From the NCBI RefSeq assembly GCF_050459865.1, contig NZ_JBCMNM010000048.1, positions 81,809 to 145,808 of the forward strand: a stretch of DNA of 64,000 nucleotides, written 5' to 3'. A program made the translations under genes and the position numbers. This DNA is from Rummeliibacillus pycnus_B. GTDB lineage: Bacteria > Bacillota > Bacilli > Bacillales_A > Planococcaceae. The number at the start of each line of letters is the position of its first letter. Position 1 is the stretch's first letter. The notes beneath the pieces were generated by a model that saw only the letters and a list, made by a program, of their open reading frames with translations, did not search any database and was not told where the DNA came from. Below, in pieces: positions 1-7,262 of the stretch.

Positions 1-134
1 AAAAATATAGAACAATAAATTTTGTGGAGAAGAAATGGAACTGTTTCTACTAATTTAAAGTATAAAAGAATTGCGAGTATCGTTATTTTTATTTCTTAAA
101 ATATTTCCATACTCCCAAAAGGTATAGAACCAAT

Positions 135-178
135 AAAAAAGCTGACCAAAGAATTTTATTTCTCTGGTCAGCTTTTTA
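135..178 (-). terminator. Bidirectional terminator after the amino-acid ABC operon
   Basis: An 8-bp perfect stem (GCTGACCA at 141-148, TGGTCAGC at 165-172) is flanked by A-runs on the left and T-runs on the right, so it can act on both strands. It lies just past the stop of the minus-strand ATPase gene. Bases 1-134 show no gene. Confidence 0.85.
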
Positions 179-203
179 TTTTATTCCTTCTATAATCTGA
201 TTA

Positions 204-950
204 CTATTTTAAGCTTCGGTTAAGGAACGCTTTTGTTCGTTCGAATTGTGGATTGTCAAATAATTCTTGAGGAGTACCAGACTCTAGAATCTCACCGTTG
301 TCCATGAATACGACACGGTTAGCAACTTCTCTAGCAAATCCCATTTCATGGGTTACGACGATCATCGTCATATGTTCTTCTGCTAAATCTTTCATAACTT
401 GAAGTACTTCACCAGTTAGTTCAGGGTCTAGAGCAGAAGTTGGCTCATCAAATAACATAATTTCAGGATCCATCATCAATGCTCTAGCAATCGCTACACG
501 TTGTTTTTGACCACCCGAGAGTTTTGCAGGGTATGCAGAAGCTTTGTCAGCAAGTCCAACTTTCTCTAAAAGCTCCATGCTACGACTACTAATATTTTGG
601 GAGGATTCTTTCTTTACTAAACGTGGTGCCATTTCGAGATTCTCTTGGACCGTAAGATGTGGGAAAAGATTAAAATGTTGAAATACCATGCCCATTCTAG
701 AAGTGACGCGTTTAATCTCTTGTGGTTTTGCATAAACCCCATCTTTTACAAGATAATCACCCGCTACTGCAATACTTCCACCATTTATTTCTTCGAGATG
801 AACAAGACTTCTAAGCATTGTACTTTTACCAGATCCAGAGGGTCCAATGACCGCTACTACATCATTTTTATTTACATCAAATGTAATTTGTTTTAATACA
901 TCAAGATTGCCAAATGATTTTTTTAACTTGGATACTTCAATGATAGCCAT
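204..950 (-). CDS. Polar amino-acid ABC transporter, ATP-binding subunit
   Basis: This is the cytoplasmic ATPase that energises the adjacent permease and lipoprotein, about 248 aa, the usual length for GlnQ/TcyC-type subunits. Visible motifs are Walker A GPSGSGKST near residue 36-44, the signature LSGGQKQRVAIARAL near 144, Walker B IMLFDEPTSALDPE and the H-loop histidine in VVTHEM. I chose the ATG at 950 over a GTG at 959 because GAGAGGAG sits 8 nt upstream of the ATG and overlaps the GTG. It is last in a three-gene minus-strand operon. The substrate is probably a polar amino acid (glutamine, cystine or arginine types are possible); sequence alone does not decide. Confidence 0.93.
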   Translation of the reverse strand: MAIIEVSKLKKSFGNLDVLKQITFDVNKNDVVAVIGPSGSGKSTMLRSLVHLEEINGGSIAVAGDYLVKDGVYAKPQEIKRVTSRMGMVFQHFNLFPHLTVQENLEMAPRLVKKESSQNISSRSMELLEKVGLADKASAYPAKLSGGQKQRVAIARALMMDPEIMLFDEPTSALDPELTGEVLQVMKDLAEEHMTMIVVTHEMGFAREVANRVVFMDNGEILESGTPQELFDNPQFERTKAFLNRSLK

Positions 951-965
951 AATGACCACTCCTCT

Positions 966-1625
966 CTATTCAAATGTAAACCGACGTTCAATCCATTTAA
1001 AGATTAATGTAAGTATTAGGGTCATGATAAGATACATAAATCCTGCAACAAAGAATGGAACGATCGTAAAATCACGGTTTACTGCAGCTTCTGCATAGTG
1101 TAATAATTCAGGAACAGCTACTGCATAGAGTAATGCTGTATCCTTCACAAGTGTGACCGATTCGTTTGCTAACGATGGAATAGCAATACGGAACATCTGT
1201 GGCAGAATAATACGTGTTGTTGTTTGGAATTTATTTAACCCAAGGACTTGTGCGGCTTCATATTGGCCTTTATCAATTGCTAACAAACCACCACGGAAGA
1301 TTTCTGCAAAATAAGCAGCATAGTTAAGAACAAATCCGATGCATGCTGCTGTAAAGCGGTCTAATACTAAATATTGACCAATACCTGGAATCATGGGTAG
1401 TCCGAAGCAAATTATTAATAATTGAAGTAATAGTGGCGTACCACGCATTACATAAATATATACTTGAGCTAACCATGAGATTGGTTTAAAGCTACTTTTC
1501 ACAGCCAATGTTAATAAGAAACCAAGGGGTATAGATAATACAATGGCGATTAGAAATAATAGTATGGTCATTTGTGATCCTTGTAGCATTGGTTTAATGA
1601 CCGTAATGAGATAGTCTAAATTCAT
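966..1625 (-). CDS. Polar amino-acid ABC transporter, permease subunit (HisM family)
   Basis: A 219-aa integral membrane protein with about five hydrophobic segments and the conserved cytoplasmic EAA-type loop (EAAQVLGLNKFQTTTRIILP), which docks onto the ATPase. AGGAGG lies about 8 nt before the ATG. The stop is 15 nt from the start of the ATPase gene, so the two are co-translated. Only one permease gene is present, so the membrane channel is likely a homodimer, as in other three-gene systems of this family (for example tcyABC). Confidence 0.92.
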   Translation of the reverse strand: MNLDYLITVIKPMLQGSQMTILLFLIAIVLSIPLGFLLTLAVKSSFKPISWLAQVYIYVMRGTPLLLQLLIICFGLPMIPGIGQYLVLDRFTAACIGFVLNYAAYFAEIFRGGLLAIDKGQYEAAQVLGLNKFQTTTRIILPQMFRIAIPSLANESVTLVKDTALLYAVAVPELLHYAEAAVNRDFTIVPFFVAGFMYLIMTLILTLIFKWIERRFTFE

Positions 1626-1718
1626 ACAAGTGTTCCTCCTAAATGAAACTTGTCGATTGACAAAAACGATTGTGCTTTATCAGAATTAGGGAAATTGCAT
1701 TTTTTATTCCGATAAGAT

Positions 1719-1750
1719 AAAAACAAAACAGGTTTCCAAAAAAGGAAACC
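1719..1750 (-). terminator. Intercistronic hairpin between binding protein and permease
   Basis: A 7-bp stem (GGTTTCC 1731-1737, GGAAACC 1744-1750) is followed on the minus strand by a T-rich run. It lies in the 146-bp gap between the lipoprotein gene and the permease gene and should terminate part of the transcripts, giving more binding protein than membrane subunits. Confidence 0.7.
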
Positions 1751-1771
1751 CGATTTTGACTGTTAATTATT

Positions 1772-2548
1772 TTACTTTAATACTTTGTTTTCACCAAACC
1801 ATTTTTTGGAAATTTCAGCAGCTGTACCGTTTTCGTTCATTTTATCAAGTGCTTTTTGTAATTTGTTAAGTAATTCTTCATTACCTTTTTTAACTCCTAC
1901 ACCGTATTCTTCAGGCGCAAGGGATTCATCAAGAACTTTGAAAGTACCTTTTTGTTTTGACATATAATAATCAATTACTACTTCATCAATTACTACTGCA
2001 TCTGTACGACCACTTTTTAAGTCATTCAAGGCCATTACATTATCAGAATACTCACTGACATTTTTTATTTTTGATTTAATAGGACTAGCATCTAATGCAT
2101 CTGCTGCTGAAGATTGTGCTTGTAAACCAACTACTTTACCATTTAAATCATCTAATTTATTAATTTTTGAATTGGCAAGTGTTACGACTACTTGAGAATT
2201 TTTTAAATATGGTTTTGTAAAGTTAACTTGTTTTTTACGTGCGTCCGTAATCGTATATCCATTCCAAATTAAATCGATTCGACCACTGGATAACTCAGAT
2301 TCTTTCGTTTTCCAATCAATTGGTTGAATTTGTACTTTATAACCCATTTCTTTTGCTGCAGCTTTAGCGTAGTCAATATCAAAACCAACGATGTTATTTT
2401 TTTCATCGCGGAATCCCATTGGAGCGAATGTATCGTCAACACCTATTACAAGTGTTTTATCATCTTTGGAAGCAGAGTTAGATGAACAGCCGGCCATCAC
2501 ACTGAAGATCGCTACGATGAACATTGTCATAATTGCAAAACGTTTCAT
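1772..2548 (-). CDS. Polar amino-acid ABC transporter, substrate-binding lipoprotein
   Basis: A 258-aa exported binding protein. The N-terminus has a short basic start, a hydrophobic core and the lipobox VMAGC with lipidation at about Cys21. The rest is a type 3 periplasmic-binding fold (SBP_bac_3): LVIGVDDTFAPMGF near the start of the mature part and the R/D ligand contact region GRIDLIWNGYTITDAR. It is promoter-proximal in the operon and separated from the permease by an attenuating hairpin. The ligand cannot be named from sequence; the family covers glutamine, cystine, arginine and related amino acids. Confidence 0.92.
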   Translation of the reverse strand: MKRFAIMTMFIVAIFSVMAGCSSNSASKDDKTLVIGVDDTFAPMGFRDEKNNIVGFDIDYAKAAAKEMGYKVQIQPIDWKTKESELSSGRIDLIWNGYTITDARKKQVNFTKPYLKNSQVVVTLANSKINKLDDLNGKVVGLQAQSSAADALDASPIKSKIKNVSEYSDNVMALNDLKSGRTDAVVIDEVVIDYYMSKQKGTFKVLDESLAPEEYGVGVKKGNEELLNKLQKALDKMNENGTAAEISKKWFGENKVLK

Positions 2549-2637
2549 AGTTGAAAACCACCTTTGATTTATATTATTAAATATTGGTTCAATTCACTTT
2601 AGTTCACTAGTGCGTTAATACATTATTAAGTTAGTAC

Positions 2638-2667
2638 AGTATATCATTGTTTTGTAGAGAATGACAA
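2638..2667 (-). promoter_or_regulatory. Sigma-A promoter of the amino-acid ABC operon
   Basis: Read on the minus strand: -35 TTGTCA, an 18-nt spacer, -10 TATACT. The start point would lie roughly 80 nt before the lipoprotein ATG, leaving a leader without a recognisable riboswitch. Confidence 0.6.
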
Positions 2668-3094
2668 TAGCTTTTTTGATATATGAATTCAAGTGAATTA
2701 ATGTTAGATTATTCAGTATATTATTATTCAATTTTTAGGCATCTTATTCGTAGTAGGGTATAAAAAAACAGGAGAATAAGCTTCTACTTCCTTTATTGTT
2801 AAAAACGTTCTGCTAACTTCAATAAATAAGGAAGTTTATTATAATTATTATTCAGTACCCACAGAATAATTGCGACTCTTACTAGCTGCGATTTTATAGC
2901 AACGCCACATCTAATATATAGTATACTGAGACTAATATATTTGAAGATATAAGTAAGCTAGTAAATTAATCTACAACTGATTAATTTACATTTCTATTTT
3001 ACTTAAATATTCTAAAAAATATTGACAATTCCCAATGTTTTGTGATTTGCTATGATATAAAACAAATAAATATAGTTCAGAAGGAGAATGGATT
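2668..3094. other. Divergent intergenic region, mostly without recognisable content
   Basis: About 430 bases between the ABC operon promoter and the aminotransferase gene. It holds one imperfect hairpin (ACTTCCTTTATT at 2786-2797 with AATAAGGAAGT at 2825-2835, one bulge), an extended -10 (TGCTATGAT at 3048-3056) and a CodY-like sequence at 3006-3020. No small gene with a convincing ribosome binding site was seen. Confidence 0.5.
3006..3020 (+). promoter_or_regulatory. Weak CodY-like box before the aminotransferase
   Basis: AATATTCTAAAAAAT matches 12 of 15 positions of the published CodY consensus AATTTTCWGAAAATT. It lies 31 nt upstream of the extended -10 hexamer. In AT-rich DNA such a match is expected by chance fairly often, so this is only a candidate. 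Confidence 0.25.
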
Positions 3095-4264
3095 ATGGTG
3101 CAAATTTTTTCAGATAGAATGTTAAAAACAGATAGCTCATTTATTGCACAAGTTATGCGATTAACTGAGACAAAAGATATTATTTCTTTCGCAGGAGGAT
3201 TACCAAATCCAATTTCTTTCCCAGTAGCGGAATTCCAAGAATCCATGAATCGCGTTTTACAACAATCAGGTGAAAGAGTTTTCCAATATTCAGGAACACA
3301 AGGCTATTTGCCATTACGTCAATGGATTGCAGATCGTTATAAAAAAAGATTTGATATAGACGTAACTGCAGATGACATCTTAATTACAACTGGTTCTCAA
3401 CAAGGATTAGATTTGATGGGGAAAGTGTTGATCAATAAAGGGGATAATGTAGCTGTAGAAAGCCCTTGTTATCTTGCGGCTATTCAAACCTTTTCACTTT
3501 TTGAACCAAACTTTTTGCCAGTTAGCCTTGAAGATGACGGCTTAAATTTAGAAGAACTAGAAGCTACACTGAGAAATGATAATGTGAAATTATTATATAC
3601 TGTTCCGAATTTCCAAAATCCTACTGGGTTAACGTATTCAAGAGAAAAAAGAGAAGCTATTTATGAAATTATCAAGAAAACGGATACGATTTTAATTGAA
3701 GACGATCCATATGGTGAACTTCGTTATGAAGGAGAATCATTACCATATATTGCAGGTGGGAAATCTGACAACAGTGTATTATTTGGTTCATTCTCAAAAA
3801 CATTATCACCAGGAATGCGTATTGGTTTCCTATGTACAACGAATAAAGAGTTAATGGGTCATTTAATCGCAGCAAAACAATCTTCAGATTTGCATACAAA
3901 TGTAATTTCTCAATATGCAATCTATGATTATTTGGCAAATAATGATTATGATAAGCACATCAGCCAAATTACAGAATTGTATAAAGAACAATGTAATTCG
4001 ATGATTGCTTCTATGGAAAAATATTTACCAGCTCATGTTACATTCACAAAACCAGAGGGTGGTATGTTCTTATGGGCTGACCTAGGAGAAGGCGTATCAT
4101 CCGTGGAAGTCTTTAATCGTGCGATTGAAAATAAAGTAGCCTTTGTTCCGGGGGATCCATTCTATACGAATGTAAAAGGTGCAAGCACATTACGACTAAA
4201 TTATACGAATTCAGATCAAGCAACAATTGATGAAGGAATTAAGCGTTTGGCATCGGTATTATAA
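3095..4264 (+). CDS. PLP-dependent aminotransferase, class I/II (LysN/ARO8-like)
   Basis: A 389-aa fold-type I aminotransferase. The pyridoxal-phosphate lysine is in GSFSKTLSPGMRIGF (about residue 233), with the upstream cofactor-contact elements TTGSQQGLDLMGK, NFQNPTGLTYS and EDDPYGELRY. AAGGAG precedes the ATG. The N-terminus lacks the GntR DNA-binding domain of MocR regulators, so this is a free enzyme. Relatives act on 2-aminoadipate, aromatic or branched-chain amino acids; the substrate here is not determinable. The neighbouring amino-acid transporter is divergent, consistent with a role in amino-acid use. Confidence 0.88.
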   Translation: MVQIFSDRMLKTDSSFIAQVMRLTETKDIISFAGGLPNPISFPVAEFQESMNRVLQQSGERVFQYSGTQGYLPLRQWIADRYKKRFDIDVTADDILITTGSQQGLDLMGKVLINKGDNVAVESPCYLAAIQTFSLFEPNFLPVSLEDDGLNLEELEATLRNDNVKLLYTVPNFQNPTGLTYSREKREAIYEIIKKTDTILIEDDPYGELRYEGESLPYIAGGKSDNSVLFGSFSKTLSPGMRIGFLCTTNKELMGHLIAAKQSSDLHTNVISQYAIYDYLANNDYDKHISQITELYKEQCNSMIASMEKYLPAHVTFTKPEGGMFLWADLGEGVSSVEVFNRAIENKVAFVPGDPFYTNVKGASTLRLNYTNSDQATIDEGIKRLASVL

Positions 4265-4272
4265 ATAAGAAA

Positions 4273-4302
4273 GGAGGGTAGATTTGAAATAATCTATCCT
4301 CC
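4273..4302 (+). terminator. Hairpin after the aminotransferase gene
   Basis: A 12-bp stem (GGAGGGTAGATT with AATCTATCCTCC, one G-T pair) begins 9 nt after the stop. There is no T-run behind it, so it may stabilise the mRNA 3' end rather than terminate strongly. Confidence 0.5.
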
Positions 4303-4353
4303 TATGTTAAAAAATCATTTGATTACTACGCTTAGAGCATAAATGAAAAAGAA

Positions 4354-4572
4354 GTGAATTATTTAAACGTATGGAGAGTTCTTTTAAATCCATGCGTTTT
4401 TTCATTGCGTCAAATAAAAAAAGCTTCTTTTAGAAATGCAACTCTCAAAAATATTCAGTTTCGTTTTTCAGAGGTAAAGAAAGTTGATTTTAGTGGCTCT
4501 ACAATGGATAAATTAACATATAACTTTTTGAAGGCAGGAAAAGCTGATTTGAGTAATGTAACGATTTTGTAA
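4354..4572 (+). pseudogene. Fragment resembling a pentapeptide-repeat protein
   Basis: The frame encodes 72 aa with a loose A(S/D)(F/L)xx periodicity (ASFRNATLKNIQF, KVDFSGSTM, KADLSNVTIL) like the coils of pentapeptide-repeat proteins, but only four or five rungs and irregular spacing. The GTG start has no convincing ribosome binding site. It is much shorter than functional members, so I read it as a decayed 3' fragment. It could also be chance coding. Confidence 0.4.
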
Positions 4573-4595
4573 TTTTAATTACAGTGACTCCAAAA

Positions 4596-4648
4596 ATAAA
4601 AATGCAGACTTATACAAGATATTTGTACATTGTCCTGCATTTTTTTCT
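4596..4648 (+). terminator. Rho-independent terminator
   Basis: A long imperfect stem (AAAAATGCAG pairing with CTGCATTTTT, inner TACAA with TTGTA) is followed by seven T residues. It separates the pentapeptide-like fragment from the DUF2935 fragment. Confidence 0.7.
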
Positions 4649-4727
4649 ATTGGAAAAGTTTCGACTAGTACAATCCTTATTTGAATATATTTAAGTGATG
4701 AAAAGAATAAAGGAGATGTAAATTTTT

Positions 4728-4979
4728 TTGCCTGAATATTTGCAGAGCTCAATGTTTGAACATCAATTTTGGCTTGAAATTTTAATGAATCACGGGCAAT
4801 TTATCCGTGACTCTCTTTATCCATCTGAGAAGGAGGATATTGAACAGGCAAAGACATTTATCCAGCGCTATTCTAATCTTCACATGCAAGTAGGCTCCTT
4901 AAATGAATTAAATGCAAGCTCATTTGCTGAAACAGCAGACGAAGCAGCAGAACAGTTAAATAGGAGGAGATTTCCTTAG
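4728..4979 (+). pseudogene. Truncated DUF2935 protein (N-terminal part only)
   Basis: The 83-aa product begins with FEHQFWLEILMNHGQFIRDS and continues SEKEDIEQAKTFI, the opening of DUF2935 proteins, which are usually about 270 aa with two copies of this helical domain. The frame stops after RRRFP and no continuation is visible in any frame before the hairpin at 5004. The start is a TTG 12 nt behind AAAGGAG, a long spacing. It is most simply a 3'-truncated gene, though a short expressed protein cannot be excluded. Confidence 0.55.
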
Positions 4980-5003
4980 CATAATAGTTATTAATATGAA
5001 TTT

Positions 5004-5047
5004 GCCTATTCTTCAGAAAGAATTTTTATAATGGAGAATAGGCATTT
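5004..5047 (+). terminator. Hairpin after the DUF2935 fragment
   Basis: A 9-bp perfect stem (GCCTATTCT 5004-5012, AGAATAGGC 5035-5043) is followed by ATTTT. It is probably the original terminator of the truncated gene. Confidence 0.6.
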
Positions 5048-5218
5048 TCCTATTAGGATATAAATAGGATGGTGGAATAATTACTTCCTTGAAACAGTTA
5101 TGAAGCAAATGATAATAGATAAATATTTAAATCTAATTATTTTGATGTAAAATATAATTATCTGAATAATCAATTTAATAGTAGACGTTGCAAAAGAAAT
5201 AATATTGGGGTGATTAAA

Positions 5219-5740
5219 ATGGCAATCGAACTAGTAAGAGAACATTTTAAAAAGTATGGCCTGGAGCATAAAATTATGGAATATGAAGCTTCAAGTGCAA
5301 CAGTAGAACTTGCTGCAGATGCTTTGGGAGTAAAACCAGAACGCATTGCAAAAACACTTTCTTTTATAAATGAAGATAGCTGCATTTTAGTAGTAGCAGC
5401 TGGTGACGCAAAAATTGATAATGCCAAGTTTAAACACAAATTTGGGGTAAAAGCCAAGATGCTTACACCAGATGAAGTACTTGAAAAGGTTGGGCATGCG
5501 GTTGGTGGTGTTTGTCCTTTTGGCATACCAGAAAGTATTCCTGTCTATTTAGATGTATCCCTTAAAAGATTTAAAACGGTATACCCAGCATGTGGGAGTA
5601 GTAATAGTGCAATCGAGCTTTCATGCGATGAAATATTTACATATGCCAATGGACAAGATTGGGTTGATGTTTGTAAAGGTTGGCAAAAGGATGATTTCAA
5701 AGATGGAGATTTAATAAAAAACACAAGAACATATTCTTAG
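5219..5740 (+). CDS. YbaK/EbsC-type aminoacyl-tRNA deacylase
   Basis: A 173-aa single-domain protein of the YbaK/ProX editing family, whose members hydrolyse mischarged tRNA (typically Cys-tRNA(Pro) or Ala-tRNA(Pro)) in trans. Seen in sequence: the family opening VREHFKKYGLEHKIMEYEAS, the lysine-bearing PERIAKTLSF, the KFKHKFGVKAKMLTPDEV segment and GHAVGGVCPFGIP, which lines the active site. I chose the ATG at 5219, 8 nt behind GGGG, rather than the in-frame GTG at 5210. It appears monocistronic. Confidence 0.88.
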   Translation: MAIELVREHFKKYGLEHKIMEYEASSATVELAADALGVKPERIAKTLSFINEDSCILVVAAGDAKIDNAKFKHKFGVKAKMLTPDEVLEKVGHAVGGVCPFGIPESIPVYLDVSLKRFKTVYPACGSSNSAIELSCDEIFTYANGQDWVDVCKGWQKDDFKDGDLIKNTRTYS

Positions 5741-5866
5741 TGGTAACACACTTGTTTTGTTTAATTTTGAATATCCTAATGAAAGATCTTTGGTAGCAGA
5801 GATTCACCAATTTTCCTTCAGATGAATAAGGTATGTTAGAAAATACTATTCAAATGGAGGGGTGTT

Positions 5867-6652
5867 GTGGGGTATTTTGTTTCTGTAGAGTCAGGAGTCA
5901 ATTTATATGTTGAAGATCTAAACCCAACTGGCGAAAAGACCATCCTATTTATACATGGGTGGCCATTGAATCATAAACAATTTGAATATCAATTTAATGT
6001 TCTTCCTGAGAGAGGGTATCGATGTATCGGTATTGATTGGAGGGGATTCGGTCAATCAGATAAACCCATGAGTGGCTACGATTATAATAGGTTAGCAGAT
6101 GACATTGCTTCTGTAATCACTACTCTTCAATTGGAGAATTTCACGTTAGCTGGACATTCAACTGGAGGAGCAATAGCACTTCGTTATATGGCAAGGTATA
6201 ATGGATATGGCGTTCGCAATCTTGTCTTAATCGATGCTGCGGCACCAACAGGTTTTACTCCAGAAACAGCAGCAAAATTCCTAAAGGAAACTTACAATGA
6301 TCGTCCGAATATGTTAAGGGATGTAACGGACAGCTTTTTCTTCCAATATATAACAAAACCTTTTTCTGAATGGTTCTTTCAAATGGGATTAGAAGCGGCG
6401 AGTTGGTCAACAGCTGCTATCATTAATACACTTAAAGATGAAAAGATTGAAACAGAATTTCAAACTATTTATGTTCCTACTTTAATTATTCATGGTATTC
6501 ATGATCAGGTTATTCCATTTTCTCAAGCAAAAATCATATATGAAAAAATAAAAGGTTCAAAGCTTGTAGCATTTCATTATAGTGGCCATGGTCCTTTTTG
6601 GGAGGAAAGAGAAAAATTTAATGAGGTGTTAATCGATTTTACCTCGCGTTAG
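5867..6652 (+). CDS. Alpha/beta hydrolase (haloperoxidase/lipase-like)
   Basis: A 261-aa alpha/beta hydrolase. The nucleophile serine lies in GHSTGG (about residue 98), the oxyanion region in FIHGWPLNHKQF, the acid aspartate in GIHDQVIPF and the histidine in YSGHGPFWEE. The length and the GWPLN and DWRGFGQSDKP signatures match the non-haem haloperoxidase/esterase group, which covers many substrates, so none is claimed. The GTG start is preceded by GGAGGGG. There is no signal peptide, so it should be cytoplasmic. Confidence 0.85.
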   Translation: MGYFVSVESGVNLYVEDLNPTGEKTILFIHGWPLNHKQFEYQFNVLPERGYRCIGIDWRGFGQSDKPMSGYDYNRLADDIASVITTLQLENFTLAGHSTGGAIALRYMARYNGYGVRNLVLIDAAAPTGFTPETAAKFLKETYNDRPNMLRDVTDSFFFQYITKPFSEWFFQMGLEAASWSTAAIINTLKDEKIETEFQTIYVPTLIIHGIHDQVIPFSQAKIIYEKIKGSKLVAFHYSGHGPFWEEREKFNEVLIDFTSR

Positions 6653-6832
6653 ATGCGAATTAAATCGTTACTATGTATCTGTACAATGACAATGTGAAAT
6701 GACATCGCATCTGCCTTAAATCAAGCCGATTTAACTATTAAATATTGTGCCAGCATGCTTGGTGCTGAGTAAGAAATCGGAAGAATCATTAACAGAATCT
6801 ATTTAATAACTCCTCCTTTGGGGAGTTTTTAT
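6651..6832 (+). other. Structured 3' region behind the hydrolase gene
   Basis: The stretch holds nested inverted repeats: AGATGCGA (6651-6658) with TCGCATCT further on, CCGATTT with AAATCGG, and the compact GCCAGCATGC/TTGGTGC region between them. It ends in the terminator at 6808-6832. It could be a structured 3' UTR or a small RNA. No coding frame with a ribosome binding site is visible. Confidence 0.35.
6808..6832 (+). terminator. Terminator before the dlt operon
   Basis: A 6-bp stem AACTCC/GGAGTT with a short loop, followed by five T residues. It isolates the dlt operon from the hydrolase gene. Bases 6833-7047 behind it are AT-rich and show nothing I can assign. Confidence 0.7.
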
Positions 6833-7047
6833 TTGTCGCTAAGTGGAAAAATCAGGTACATAAATATATGCTATAAGTTATATTAAAAATAAATTAAAAT
6901 AATGTTTTAAACGAAATCCAGTGGTATTGTCTAGTTGTTCCTTCTAAATAAGAAGGGTTAACAAATCCTTATTAAAATGATACAATGTCCCTTGGCTGAA
7001 AAGTTAGCAAATATATTAATATAACATAATGAATGAATAAATCCTAG

Positions 7048-7073
7048 TGAAACCTTTATTAATTTCATTCGTA
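7048..7073 (+). promoter_or_regulatory. ECF-sigma-type promoter of the dlt operon
   Basis: TGAAAC at 7048-7053 and CGTA at 7070-7073 are separated by exactly 16 nt, an exact match to the sigma-W/X/M/V group pattern TGAAAC-N16-CGTA. The start point would fall about 25 nt before the dltX start codon. In B. subtilis dlt is driven by envelope-stress ECF sigma factors (sigma-X and relatives), which agrees. Which factor is used here is not determinable. Confidence 0.72.
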
Positions 7074-7105
7074 CTATAGTAAAGCGGTAGAAAGGGAGTG
7101 GAGGT

Positions 7106-7243
7106 TTGCAAAAATTAATAGAAAACGGAGGCTTTCGTTTTATTGCATATACCTTATTTTATGTTGTCATATTAGTATTACTTGTATTGATTTACGGATT
7201 CCATGATATGAATGCTGGTCCGTTTATTTATACGGAATTTTAA
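7106..7243 (+). CDS. dltX: DltX, small membrane protein of teichoic acid D-alanylation
   Basis: A 45-aa protein with one transmembrane helix (about residues 12-31) and the C-terminal motif GPFIYTEF that marks DltX. It acts with DltB and DltD in moving D-alanine from DltC to the outside; work on related systems assigns the C-terminal motif a role as acyl carrier. The start is TTG, with AAAGGGAG 7 nt upstream. It is the first gene of dltXABCD, 19 nt before dltA, and is easily missed because of its length and start codon. Confidence 0.93.
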   Translation: MQKLIENGGFRFIAYTLFYVVILVLLVLIYGFHDMNAGPFIYTEF

Positions 7244-7262
7244 ATGAAAGTGAGAGTTACTT

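Noticed and set aside
3022..3056. TTGACA at 3022 as -35 of the aminotransferase promoter
   Set aside because: The distance to TATGAT is 23 nt, too long; an extended -10 is more likely.
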